A stretch of 64,000 nucleotides of DNA. Source: Mycobacterium sp. 1274761.0 (GTDB lineage: Bacteria > Actinomycetota > Actinomycetes > Mycobacteriales > Mycobacteriaceae). How positions within the stretch are numbered: position 1 is the stretch's first letter; every line of letters begins with the position of its first letter. The DNA lies in assembly GCF_001668615.1 (NCBI RefSeq), contig NZ_LZMC01000088.1, forward strand, positions 1-64,000. Reading direction: 5' to 3'. Position numbers and translations under genes: made by a program. The notes below the pieces were generated by a model. It did not search any database, was not told where the DNA came from, and worked only from the letters and a program-made list of their open reading frames with translations. This document shows, piece by piece, positions 41,177 through 49,079 of this stretch.

Positions 41177-41559
41177 GCAACAGTGGGCCGTTCGGGTTCG
41201 ACCCGGATGACTTTGATCGAGTGATACGCGAGGCCGGCGAGGGGCTGCGCGACGCCATCGGGAAGGTCTTCGACATGACCGGTGAGCGGGCGGGCTGGAG
41301 CGTGCTGTTCGACGAGTTCTCTCGGCGCCAGCGGCACGAGCCGGAGACCACCGGGGAGGCAGGCGACGGGGTGTGGGCCATCTACCTCGTCGACGACGAC
41401 GGCAAGGCGCACGTCGAAGAGGTGTACGCCACTGAACTGGACGCGCTGCGCGCCAACAAGACCAACACCGATCCCAGACGCAAGGTGCGCTTCCTCCCCT
41501 ACGGCATAGCCGTCAGCGTCCTCGATGCGTCCCCGGAGGCGTCCGAAGACGCTGAATAG
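41173..41559 (+). CDS. Conserved hypothetical protein ending the partner-switching operon
   Basis: A 128-residue acidic soluble protein that I do not recognise. It begins MSNSGPFGFDPDDFDRVIRE, has a helical N-terminal half, then a short beta-rich part (DGVWAIYLVDDDGKAHVEEV, VRFLPYGIAVSVL) with an ATELDALRANK helix, and an acidic end. No signal peptide or membrane helix is present. Its ATG overlaps the kinase stop, so it is almost certainly co-translated with the switch. It could be an adaptor linking the kinase to its target, but that is inference from position only. Confidence 0.8.
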   Translation: MSNSGPFGFDPDDFDRVIREAGEGLRDAIGKVFDMTGERAGWSVLFDEFSRRQRHEPETTGEAGDGVWAIYLVDDDGKAHVEEVYATELDALRANKTNTDPRRKVRFLPYGIAVSVLDASPEASEDAE

Positions 41560-41596
41560 GGCGGCGAGTCTGCAGCGCAGTTCGTAGCATTTGCCC

Positions 41597-42031
41597 ATGC
41601 GCACCTGCACGATCCTGGCTCTGACGGTGGCCGCGCTCGCCTTGTCGCCGTCGGCGGCGGCGACCCCGGCGGAAGGCGACGTGCAACGCACGGACTTGGC
41701 CAAGGGCACGTCGAACACGCCCGTCTCGATCGTCACCAACGGCGAGGAGACGGCGTTCTATGTGCAGAGCCTGGTTCTCAAGCCCGGCGCAAGCAGCGGC
41801 TGGCATGCTCACCCGGGCCCCGAGCAGTCGGTGATCACCGAGGGCAGCGTCGTCGTCACCGCCGCCGACTGCGTTCCGGTCACCTACTCGGCCGGCCAGA
41901 CGGTGTTCCTGCCCCCCGGTGTGCCGCACGTGGTCGCCAACCGCGGTGCTGTCGATGCCGACGTGGTGGTGACGTACACGCTGCCCGCCGACCGCATGGT
42001 CCGCGACGACGCGCCCGCGGCGTGCCCCTAG
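41597..42031 (+). CDS. Secreted cupin-domain protein
   Basis: A 144-residue exported cupin. The signal peptide MRTCTILALTVAALALSPSA ends near SAAATPAEG. The cupin motifs are SGWHAHPGPEQSVITEG (metal histidines and glutamate or glutamine) and GQTVFLPPGVPHVVANRG. Two cysteines (AADCVPV and PAACP) could form a disulphide. A TTG at 41591 adds two codons; the ATG is preferred. The function of this small secreted cupin group is unknown. It may read on from the switch operon, as only 37 bases separate them. Confidence 0.82.
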   Translation: MRTCTILALTVAALALSPSAAATPAEGDVQRTDLAKGTSNTPVSIVTNGEETAFYVQSLVLKPGASSGWHAHPGPEQSVITEGSVVVTAADCVPVTYSAGQTVFLPPGVPHVVANRGAVDADVVVTYTLPADRMVRDDAPAACP

Positions 42032-42032
42032 G

Positions 42033-42530
42033 TCATTGCTCCTTCTGCCACAGGCACTGCCCCGTCAACTCGACCGTGAAGAGCATCGGCACGACCTGGA
42101 CATCGAGGGGCTGCCCCGGCTGGCCGGTTGACACCTGCGGAGCGGTCCGGTTTCCCGCGGCGGCGTTGTCCAATTGCGCGGCGCCGCAGCGGGTGTCAGG
42201 GGTTTGCGGGTAGCCGAACCACCGTCCGGAATCGATCTCGCGATTGCGCTGGCCTTCGCCGTGCAGTGTCAGCGCGGGTCCGTAGGAGAACCAGCGGTCG
42301 CTTTTCGGATACGGCGAATCATATGTTCGCCAACGGAGTTGGCCGTCGCCCGGATCCTGGCATCCGACAACGGTCTTGAGATCGGGCAATTGGGCAAGCG
42401 CACCGGCGACGGCCTGCGGGCACGGCGCATCCACCTGGGGCACCGCCGGATCGGCTGCCGCGACCGGCGCGGCCATCGCCGGTGAAGCGATGACCGCGAC
42501 CGTCACGGCTTTCAGCGCACGGCGTTTCAT
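42033..42530 (-). CDS. Secreted hypothetical protein
   Basis: A 165-residue exported protein that I do not recognise. The signal peptide MKRRALKAVTVAVIASPAMA is followed by AAPVAAADP. The mature part has four cysteines (DAPCPQAV, VVGCQDPG, DTRCGAAQ, GQCLWQ), consistent with two disulphides, and motifs WRTYDSPYPKSDRWFSYGP and GQPLDVQVVPMLFTVEL. It ends one base from the convergent cupin gene and lies directly downstream of the DUF4185 gene (10-base gap), so both secreted proteins may be co-expressed. Confidence 0.78.
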   Translation of the reverse strand: MKRRALKAVTVAVIASPAMAAPVAAADPAVPQVDAPCPQAVAGALAQLPDLKTVVGCQDPGDGQLRWRTYDSPYPKSDRWFSYGPALTLHGEGQRNREIDSGRWFGYPQTPDTRCGAAQLDNAAAGNRTAPQVSTGQPGQPLDVQVVPMLFTVELTGQCLWQKEQ

Positions 42531-42540
42531 GCCTTCTGCG

Positions 42541-44775
42541 CTACACCTTGCTGAGGTCGGTACGCATGGTGGTGACCTGATAGTCGTTCCAGGTCGATAT
42601 ATTCCAGTACAGGTACTGCTGATCGGCTGCGGAGACGTTCGACGTCGAGGACCACGGGTGGATCATCGGCGCATACGCGCCCGGCATCTTGGTGCCCGAC
42701 ACCAACGTGATCGGTGCCGACCACGGACCTTCGGGTCGACTCGCCTTGCGCATCACCACGTTGCCGGCCGGATCAGTGGTCAGCATGATGTACTGCTTCT
42801 CGTATTCGTTGTACTGCACCGACATTTCGCCGACGCTCGGATACGTCGTCGTCTTGACCAGCCCGAAGAAGCTGCTGGTCGTCGTCGCAGGCAGGATCGG
42901 CTTGGCGGCAGCGGGATTGCCTGCAACCCAGCCCTTTCCGTCCCAGTACTGGTACTGGCTGGCATCGAGGATCTGGTCCTGCTTGACCCGCGACAGGTAC
43001 GCCGTTCCGTACCGACCCGACGGTGTGCCGTAGGCGTACACCCAGCCATCTATCGCGTCCTGTGTGTTCGGAGCCGGCTTGACGAGTGCGAACTGTTGAA
43101 AGTTCTGGTTGCCGTTGACAAACGGCTGCGTCGAGTAACCCGGCGCGGACGCGCGGATGCTCTCCGGAGCGACATGCCATGTCACGCCGTTGTCGTCGGA
43201 GAACGCGACGCCGGAATAGTTGGTCGTCCACCGGCCGGACGAATCCCACGACCGGACGTCCATGAACGTCGCGTACTGCCGCGACCCGTAGTCATTGGGA
43301 TACGGAGCCGAGATCGCGGACGTCGGAATGATCGTCACATCGTTGCCGACTGCGTAGCGCTCGTTGGCGATGACCTGTTTGAAGATGGCCTTGTTGCTCA
43401 GCGTCGGCTCGATCACCAGCGGCGCGCCGGAGAAGTCGTCGACGGTGGTGCCGTCGATCGGCAGGCTGCCATCACGGACATAGATGCCGTTGGACAACAT
43501 GGTGTCCGAACTCCGGAACAGCATGTTGTTCTTCCACACGCCGGTGCGCACCGGGGTGGTGTTGGAGAACGTATCGCCGAACAACATCAGCACCTGATGC
43601 TGCTCCACCACTGTGGTGTTCGGATTGTCTGTGATTCCGTTGTCCCACATGATGCCGAGGTCGGTACCGCCGACGCCGAACCGGTTCTGTGCGTCGTTGA
43701 GGCTGTTGACTCCGGAGCCGGTCACCGAGGTGAGCTTCCAGGTATTGGAGCTCACAGCGACCGGCGTCACCACGTACGATGTCGACTTGTCGGGCGTCGT
43801 GACGGCCGCTGTCGGTGAACCCGTCAGGGCCAGCGCCGCGACCGGCGTATTGCCCACCGCCGCAGTCCTGGTCAGGGTGGTCACCGATTCGGATTCGCGA
43901 CGAGTACCCAATGCCAGCAGTGCCATCACGATCGGCGACCCGAACGGCGCCCCCGGCGTGTTCGCGGCAAGTGCGCCCAGCCCGAACGCCGACACTAAAC
44001 TGGTCAGAAGCCTTGGCAGCGTGGGTTGTTCGACAGGCTTGACTGCTGCCGCCATCATCGTGGGTACCGATTTTTCGTCCACCACCGTGGTGGAGAAAGT
44101 ACGGATAGCACCCTGATCCACACTGGCCGCGGAACTGGAAACGAAGGTCTGCGCCGACTGTGCGGCGCTGGTCACCGTGGTGGTTAGGTTTTTAGCGGTG
44201 ATGGCGGCGCCAGTTTTGGCGGCGGTGTCCACACTGCGCGCCTCGATGTGCGGCGTGACCGCCTGCAGGCGGTGAATGACCCCTTCGCCGGGGTTGTGTG
44301 TGGTCGCCGACGATTTCTTTGGCGCCGGTTTGATGTCCTCCGACTCGACGACCTCACGGTCCTGCGGCTCGGTCTCGTCAGGCTCGGGCTGCTTTTGCGC
44401 CGCGGGCTTCCCGCTGGTGTGTGCCCCGCCTGTGGCGACGGTGACCCCGTGCTCGGCGGCGCGGGTCAGTGATGACAACGCATCGTTTGCCCGCGACGCC
44501 AACCGTGTCAACGATGGACGCTGGTTCACTCGCGACTTCGCGGTAGTCGACGCAGACGTCGATGTGTTGTCAGCCGTCGCACCCGACGTGGTGTCGGCAC
44601 CGGTCTTGGCGTCGTTGTCGGCGTCGCCGCCGGCCGACGCCGATGGCTGGCTGACCGTCTGGTCCTTCTCAGTTGGATCAGCCCAGGCCACCCCCTGGCC
44701 TGTTGTGACTGCGGCTCCGATTCCGAGTGCGACAGCTAATGCGCCGACGCGTCCGATATAGGCAGATGCACCCAT
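42541..44775 (-). CDS. Secreted DUF4185 protein, probable endo-D-arabinanase (GH183-like)
   Basis: A 744-residue exported protein. The signal region (GALAVALGIGAAVTTGQGVA, ending WADPTEKD) is the type common in large mycobacterial secreted proteins. Residues 30-330 are low-complexity Ala/Thr/Ser/Asp-rich linker. The C-terminal ~400 residues form a DUF4185 five-bladed-propeller-like domain: GVGGTDLGIMWDNG, LMLFGDTFSNTTP, VAFSDDNGVTWHVAP, WVYAYGTPSGRYGTAYLSRV and GAYAPMIHPWSS. Some DUF4185 proteins have been shown to be endo-D-arabinanases (GH183) acting on mycobacterial arabinan; applying that here is inference. It would act on arabinogalactan or LAM outside the membrane. Confidence 0.82.
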   Translation of the reverse strand: MGASAYIGRVGALAVALGIGAAVTTGQGVAWADPTEKDQTVSQPSASAGGDADNDAKTGADTTSGATADNTSTSASTTAKSRVNQRPSLTRLASRANDALSSLTRAAEHGVTVATGGAHTSGKPAAQKQPEPDETEPQDREVVESEDIKPAPKKSSATTHNPGEGVIHRLQAVTPHIEARSVDTAAKTGAAITAKNLTTTVTSAAQSAQTFVSSSAASVDQGAIRTFSTTVVDEKSVPTMMAAAVKPVEQPTLPRLLTSLVSAFGLGALAANTPGAPFGSPIVMALLALGTRRESESVTTLTRTAAVGNTPVAALALTGSPTAAVTTPDKSTSYVVTPVAVSSNTWKLTSVTGSGVNSLNDAQNRFGVGGTDLGIMWDNGITDNPNTTVVEQHQVLMLFGDTFSNTTPVRTGVWKNNMLFRSSDTMLSNGIYVRDGSLPIDGTTVDDFSGAPLVIEPTLSNKAIFKQVIANERYAVGNDVTIIPTSAISAPYPNDYGSRQYATFMDVRSWDSSGRWTTNYSGVAFSDDNGVTWHVAPESIRASAPGYSTQPFVNGNQNFQQFALVKPAPNTQDAIDGWVYAYGTPSGRYGTAYLSRVKQDQILDASQYQYWDGKGWVAGNPAAAKPILPATTTSSFFGLVKTTTYPSVGEMSVQYNEYEKQYIMLTTDPAGNVVMRKASRPEGPWSAPITLVSGTKMPGAYAPMIHPWSSTSNVSAADQQYLYWNISTWNDYQVTTMRTDLSKV

Positions 44776-44934
44776 GATTCCCCTCGTTGTGCATCCCCGA
44801 CTTGCGGAGAGTTTCGCATCCGCGGCAACCTTTTTTCAGCTCTTTCAGTAATGCCGAAAAATTCTTCGACGTTCCTTAACGGGACTACGATTCGACACAG
44901 AGAAGGTCGGGGATGAGCGTGAGGGAGGCCTTCG

Positions 44935-45210
44935 ATGAGAAATACAATGCGTCGTCTTGCGATCGTCTGCGGGGCCATCTTCGCGGCGTGCGCCTTCGTC
45001 ACGGTGGCCGCGCCGGGGGTCAGCGGCGCGGCCGAATGCGGCGCCGGCACCGTCTTCGATCCGCCGTCCAATTCGTGCGTTGCTGCGCCGGCGCCGCCGC
45101 CCCCTCCACCACCGCCGGTTTGGAACGGTGACCCGACGCCGTATTTCTCGGTGGGTGTTTGCGTTCCGATCCCGGTGCCGTTTGCTCCGTCGGTCTGCGC
45201 AAGCGTTTAG
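44935..45210 (+). CDS. Small secreted Pro-rich, Cys-containing protein
   Basis: A 91-residue exported protein with signal peptide MRRLAIVCGAIFAACAFVTV and mature start near SGAAECGAG. The mature part has a polyproline run flanked by cysteines (AECGAGTVFDPPSNSCVAAP, VGVCVPIPVP, SVCASV). A strong AGGGAGG six bases before the ATG supports translation. Small secreted proteins of this shape are common in mycobacteria; no function is assigned. It is divergent from the DUF4185 gene. Confidence 0.75.
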   Translation: MRNTMRRLAIVCGAIFAACAFVTVAAPGVSGAAECGAGTVFDPPSNSCVAAPAPPPPPPPPVWNGDPTPYFSVGVCVPIPVPFAPSVCASV

Positions 45211-45326
45211 TAGGTTCTTCGCACACGTTAAATTTTGCTAAGAAAGCTGGCGCGGCTTCGCTGTCTGTGTCAATATGGTCGGTAATCCCTGCGTATTACG
45301 CGCAGGCACCGTAGATAAGGATACGA

Positions 45327-45623
45327 ATGACAACGCAGCGTCGTTTGCCTCGTCGACTCGCGGCCGTTGCCGGTTTGGCAGCTGTCGCGACCATGGGCTT
45401 CTTCACCGCCGGCTGCGCCGGTGAGGAGAAAGCCCCCGAAACCTCGACGACCACCACCACGACCACGACGACGACGTCGCCGGCGGCCCCGGTTACACCC
45501 ACCGAGAAGGCTCCGCGGATCGATCCGCAGGCGCCCAACCGGTTCACCCCGACCAACTTGGCACCCCCGCCGCAGACGGCGTTGCCGGGCCAGGGCGGTC
45601 GCCATCAGAACATGAACCCGTAG
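45327..45623 (+). CDS. Small probable lipoprotein with poly-Thr tract
   Basis: A 98-residue protein. The N-terminal signal (RRLAAVAGLAAVATMGFFTA) ends in TAGCAGEE, a slightly atypical lipobox with Cys as the lipidation site. A run of ten threonines encoded by ACC/ACG codons follows, then a Pro-rich tail. It resembles the Thr-rich linker of the Hsp70-like protein at 34444. Function is unknown. It lies 10 bases upstream of the S53 peptidase gene and may be in one operon with it and the zinc-ribbon membrane protein. Confidence 0.72.
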   Translation: MTTQRRLPRRLAAVAGLAAVATMGFFTAGCAGEEKAPETSTTTTTTTTTTSPAAPVTPTEKAPRIDPQAPNRFTPTNLAPPPQTALPGQGGRHQNMNP

Positions 45624-45633
45624 GGAACCTCAC

Positions 45634-47226
45634 ATGCGGCGGCATCTGCCGGCGCTGATCGCGACGTCATCTCTGATCGCCGTGTGCGGTCTGAGTGCAG
45701 GATGCTCGCCGCAACATACGGCGGCGGTCATCACCGGACCCTTCGCGGCGCTGCTGGCCGACTCCACCGATCTCGGTCCTTCACATACCGGTGAAGCGCA
45801 GTTGACCGCCACGCTGCCGGACGCCGACCGCCCGGCGGCGTTGATGGAATGGGCTGACACCCAACACCTTGGCGTGCGATGGCGTGCCGGCGACGGCTGG
45901 GCGGTAGTCGAGGGCACTGCCGCAGACCTGGCGAAGGCGTTCGGTGTCCCGGTCAACGACTACCGCGGCCCGAAGGGTCAGCTGTTCTATGCGTCACCCC
46001 AGCAGCCGTCGGTGCCGGCGGCCCTCGGCGGCGACGTCACCGCGCTGGGCCGGATCATGAGCTACACCCCACACCGCATCAAGCAACCGAACCACCTTGC
46101 GCGCGACGTGCCTAAAGGCGGCCTGACGCCGCACGGTCTGCTAACGGCGTACAACGCCGACCCGTTGGTGCGCGAGGGGCATACCGGCAAGGGCGAAACG
46201 ATCGTCTTCTTCGAGTTCGACCGCTTCGACCAGAAGGACCTCGACACCTTCGCCGACACCTCGGGATTGCCGCGGTTCACACCCGAGGTGATCGGCGGTC
46301 AACCCGAGGAATCACACGGTGAGACGGCGATGGATCTGCAAGTCGCACATGCCATTGCGCCGGACGCCAAGCTCGTCGTCATCAACGCCAGACCCACCCT
46401 GGAGGGGGACGGCGCGTACGAAAAGATCGGGCGGATGTTCGAAGACGCGGACCGGCGGTACCCCGGCGCCGTATGGAGCCTCTCCATCGGTTGGGCCTGC
46501 GACTCCTTCGTCAACGCCGCCGACCTGGCACCGGTCGAATCCGCCTTGGCCGGGGCTCAGTCTCACGGTACTTCTGCGTTCGACGCGACCGGTGACAATG
46601 CGGGCTTGGAGTGCAAGGGCGCCGACGAGTGGTCGGCACCACCGGGCCCCGATGATGTTGGGCTGGACGCGGTTTCATCGCTTCCGGCCATGACCGCCGT
46701 CGGTGCCACCACATTGTCGACCGGGCCCCGCAGCCAGTGGCTTGCCGAGTACCCGTGGTTCGACTCGCCACTGTCGCAGGGCACCAGCGGCGGTGTGTCG
46801 GCGCTGTTCGACCGGCCGCTATGGCAGCAGCGACTGGTGGCCGACCGAGACGGCAACCGCCGCAGGCTCTCCCCCGACGTCGCGGCCGTGGGTGATCCGA
46901 TCAGCGGAGTGAGATTCGTCTTCGGCCAAAACAATTACGTCGGCGCAGGCACCTCGCAAGCGGCCCCCATCTGGGCGGGGCTGACGGTGTTGATGAACCA
47001 ATACGTCAAGGCTCACGGCGGCAGGCCGTTGGGCAACATCAACCCGCTGCTGTACCGCGTTGCTGCGGGCTCCGATCTGCCCGGCTTCCGCGATGTTCAC
47101 AAGGGCGGCAACGCCGTCGACCTCGCCGTCCCCGGCTACGATGTCGTGACCGGACTCGGCAGCCCCAATACCTACAACCTCGCCCAGAACCTCCTCAAGG
47201 CCCAATCGCAGGTAGCGCCAGGATGA
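45634..47226 (+). CDS. Sedolisin (S53) serine-carboxyl peptidase lipoprotein
   Basis: A 530-residue exported peptidase. The signal peptide ends in the lipobox GLSAGCSPQ, so it is probably membrane-anchored by a lipid. A pro-kumamolisin-like activation region (about 50-150) precedes the catalytic domain. The sedolisin triad is visible: Glu and Asp in GETAMDLQVAHA (about 230 and 234), oxyanion Asp in ATGDNAGLE (about 321) and Ser in AGTSQAAPIWAG (about 441). Calcium-site residues are in FRDVHKGGN and GYDVVTGLGSP. S53 enzymes usually work at low pH. The stop overlaps the zinc-ribbon membrane protein gene (ATGA). Confidence 0.9.
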   Translation: MRRHLPALIATSSLIAVCGLSAGCSPQHTAAVITGPFAALLADSTDLGPSHTGEAQLTATLPDADRPAALMEWADTQHLGVRWRAGDGWAVVEGTAADLAKAFGVPVNDYRGPKGQLFYASPQQPSVPAALGGDVTALGRIMSYTPHRIKQPNHLARDVPKGGLTPHGLLTAYNADPLVREGHTGKGETIVFFEFDRFDQKDLDTFADTSGLPRFTPEVIGGQPEESHGETAMDLQVAHAIAPDAKLVVINARPTLEGDGAYEKIGRMFEDADRRYPGAVWSLSIGWACDSFVNAADLAPVESALAGAQSHGTSAFDATGDNAGLECKGADEWSAPPGPDDVGLDAVSSLPAMTAVGATTLSTGPRSQWLAEYPWFDSPLSQGTSGGVSALFDRPLWQQRLVADRDGNRRRLSPDVAAVGDPISGVRFVFGQNNYVGAGTSQAAPIWAGLTVLMNQYVKAHGGRPLGNINPLLYRVAAGSDLPGFRDVHKGGNAVDLAVPGYDVVTGLGSPNTYNLAQNLLKAQSQVAPG

Positions 47227-49079
47227 CACAACCGCCCGTCGGCGACAGCGGCGTGGCGACCATGGCCTGCGAGCAGTGCGGCACCCAGGGGCCGACGGCG
47301 GCGTTCTGCGGAGCGTGCGGCGCGCCGTTGTCGCAGCGGCGCGGGCCTCTTCGGTTGGACGCCTATGCGGCCGCACCCGGTGAACAGGTGGTGCGCCTGT
47401 CGGTGGCGAGCTCGCTGTTTCCGCATCTTCCGCACCGCTCCCGCACGGCTTTTCGCGTCGGCCTCGCGGTGTACTTCCTGCTGCTGCTGGTTCTGGCGCT
47501 GCTGCGGTGCCAGGCGCCGATGCTCGCTATCAGCGCGCTCGGCCTGCCCACGGTATTCCTGCTGTACCTGTATCAGTCCGGTGCCCACCGCGACATCACG
47601 GTGTCCACCCTGATTTCGACCGCACTCGGAGGCATCGCGCTCGGGGTCGGATGGGCGTTGCTCACCGCATCATTCGTCGCCCACTTCTACGACGTGTCCT
47701 TCGCCAACGCGGACTCCAGGAGACTGGCTGCACTCGTCGGCATCGTGGTTCCGATCGCCGGCGCGGCGGTGATGCTGATGCCTGCCGTCGTCATGCGTTT
47801 CGTTCGGTCGAGCCGGGAAACGTTGGACGGCTACGTCATCGGCGCGCTCGGCGCCGTCGCATTCACTGCCGCGGCGATCCTGACTAGGCTGGCACCGCAG
47901 TTCGCCACCGGGGTGGTTGCCGACGATCGGCCCGTCAAAATGCTGCTGGTGCAGGCGGCCCTGCAAGGCGTGGCCATCCCCCTGACGGCAGCGGCGATGG
48001 GCGGATTGGTCGGTGCCGCACTGTGGTTCGGCCGTCGCAAGCTGGTGGTGGCCAGCGTGGGAGCAACCGTGGCTGTCTTCGGCACGCTCGGCGTCACCGA
48101 AGTCGTGCCCGCGCTGGAAGGTTTGCATGTCGGTGCGCACCTGCTGGTCACTGTCGCCGCACTGGTGATACTGCGAATAGGAGTGCAGTACTTCCTGTTA
48201 CACGAACAGCGCGAGGCCACCGGCCACGCCGGATATGTGCTGTGCCCCCACTGCGACCACGTCGTGGCCGATATGGCGTTCTGCCCGAACTGCGGGGTCG
48301 CCGCCGCGGCGGCATCGCGGGCGTCGCACGCCGCACGTCGCATCGAGACCGGCGGTGATGTGACTGTTCGGCGCCCCGGCTACGCCACGCCTGAAAGCGT
48401 GTATGAGGTTGCGCCGGTGCATCATACGGGCAACACGTGGATGCTCACCACGCTCGCTGCAGGGCTTGTGGTAGCCGCGGCGGCGGGAATCACGGCGGCG
48501 GTACTGGCAACACCGCAGCGTCCGCGCTACACCTGTCCACCCGACTGTGGGCGTCCGCCGATCGGCGAGCCCGTCGACATCAACCCGCGCTTCGTCTCCG
48601 CCGACGGCGAGTTCTCGGTGCAGTACCCCGGGCCCGGATCTCTGTACAAAGCCACGCTGTACCCGGACTGGGTCGAGATGGAGTACACCGGCGGCGACAC
48701 CGGCACGCTGGACCTGTGGGGCGAACCCGCCACGAAGCGCTCGCCGAAGCAGATCATCGACACAATGATCGCCGACTACTATCCCGATGCCACCCTCGAC
48801 TACGAAATCCCCAACGCCATGGTCGGTTACGAGCCGGGGTACGGCGCGGTGTACGACCAGTACCCGCAGGACGCCAGCGGCGAATTCACCCGGCTGCGGG
48901 TGGTGGCCTTGTGCGCCATCAAGAACGACTACGCTTTGGTGGCCACCGCGGTCGGCCCGTACCACGAGTTCAGCCCTGACTTCGGAAGCGGCCATCCGTC
49001 GGGGGTCAACCTCGAACTCGCGCTCGATATGGGCAAGTTTGTCAACAGCTTTCGCTGGCACAGCGGACCGTCAGCATGA
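47223..49079 (+). CDS. Polytopic membrane protein with two zinc ribbons and an exported C-terminal domain
   Basis: A 618-residue protein. An N-terminal zinc ribbon (MACEQCGTQGPTAAFCGACG) is followed by about eight membrane helices (residues 75-325), a second ribbon (LCPHCDHVVADMAFCPNCG, about 338-356), another helix (TLAAGLVVAAAAGITAAVLA) and a ~190-residue beta-rich domain (FSVQYPGPGSLYKATLYPDW and onward) that is probably outside. I do not recognise a named family. Its start overlaps the S53 peptidase stop, so the peptidase and this protein probably work together, for example as a membrane sensor or target. The last nine bases overlap the convergent P450 gene. Confidence 0.8.
   Translation: MTQPPVGDSGVATMACEQCGTQGPTAAFCGACGAPLSQRRGPLRLDAYAAAPGEQVVRLSVASSLFPHLPHRSRTAFRVGLAVYFLLLLVLALLRCQAPMLAISALGLPTVFLLYLYQSGAHRDITVSTLISTALGGIALGVGWALLTASFVAHFYDVSFANADSRRLAALVGIVVPIAGAAVMLMPAVVMRFVRSSRETLDGYVIGALGAVAFTAAAILTRLAPQFATGVVADDRPVKMLLVQAALQGVAIPLTAAAMGGLVGAALWFGRRKLVVASVGATVAVFGTLGVTEVVPALEGLHVGAHLLVTVAALVILRIGVQYFLLHEQREATGHAGYVLCPHCDHVVADMAFCPNCGVAAAAASRASHAARRIETGGDVTVRRPGYATPESVYEVAPVHHTGNTWMLTTLAAGLVVAAAAGITAAVLATPQRPRYTCPPDCGRPPIGEPVDINPRFVSADGEFSVQYPGPGSLYKATLYPDWVEMEYTGGDTGTLDLWGEPATKRSPKQIIDTMIADYYPDATLDYEIPNAMVGYEPGYGAVYDQYPQDASGEFTRLRVVALCAIKNDYALVATAVGPYHEFSPDFGSGHPSGVNLELALDMGKFVNSFRWHSGPSA

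Noticed and set aside
42376..43818. Forward open frame (480 codons) opposite the DUF4185 gene
   Set aside because: The reverse strand carries signal peptide, linker and conserved DUF4185 blocks; the forward product is Arg/Val/Gly-rich noise.
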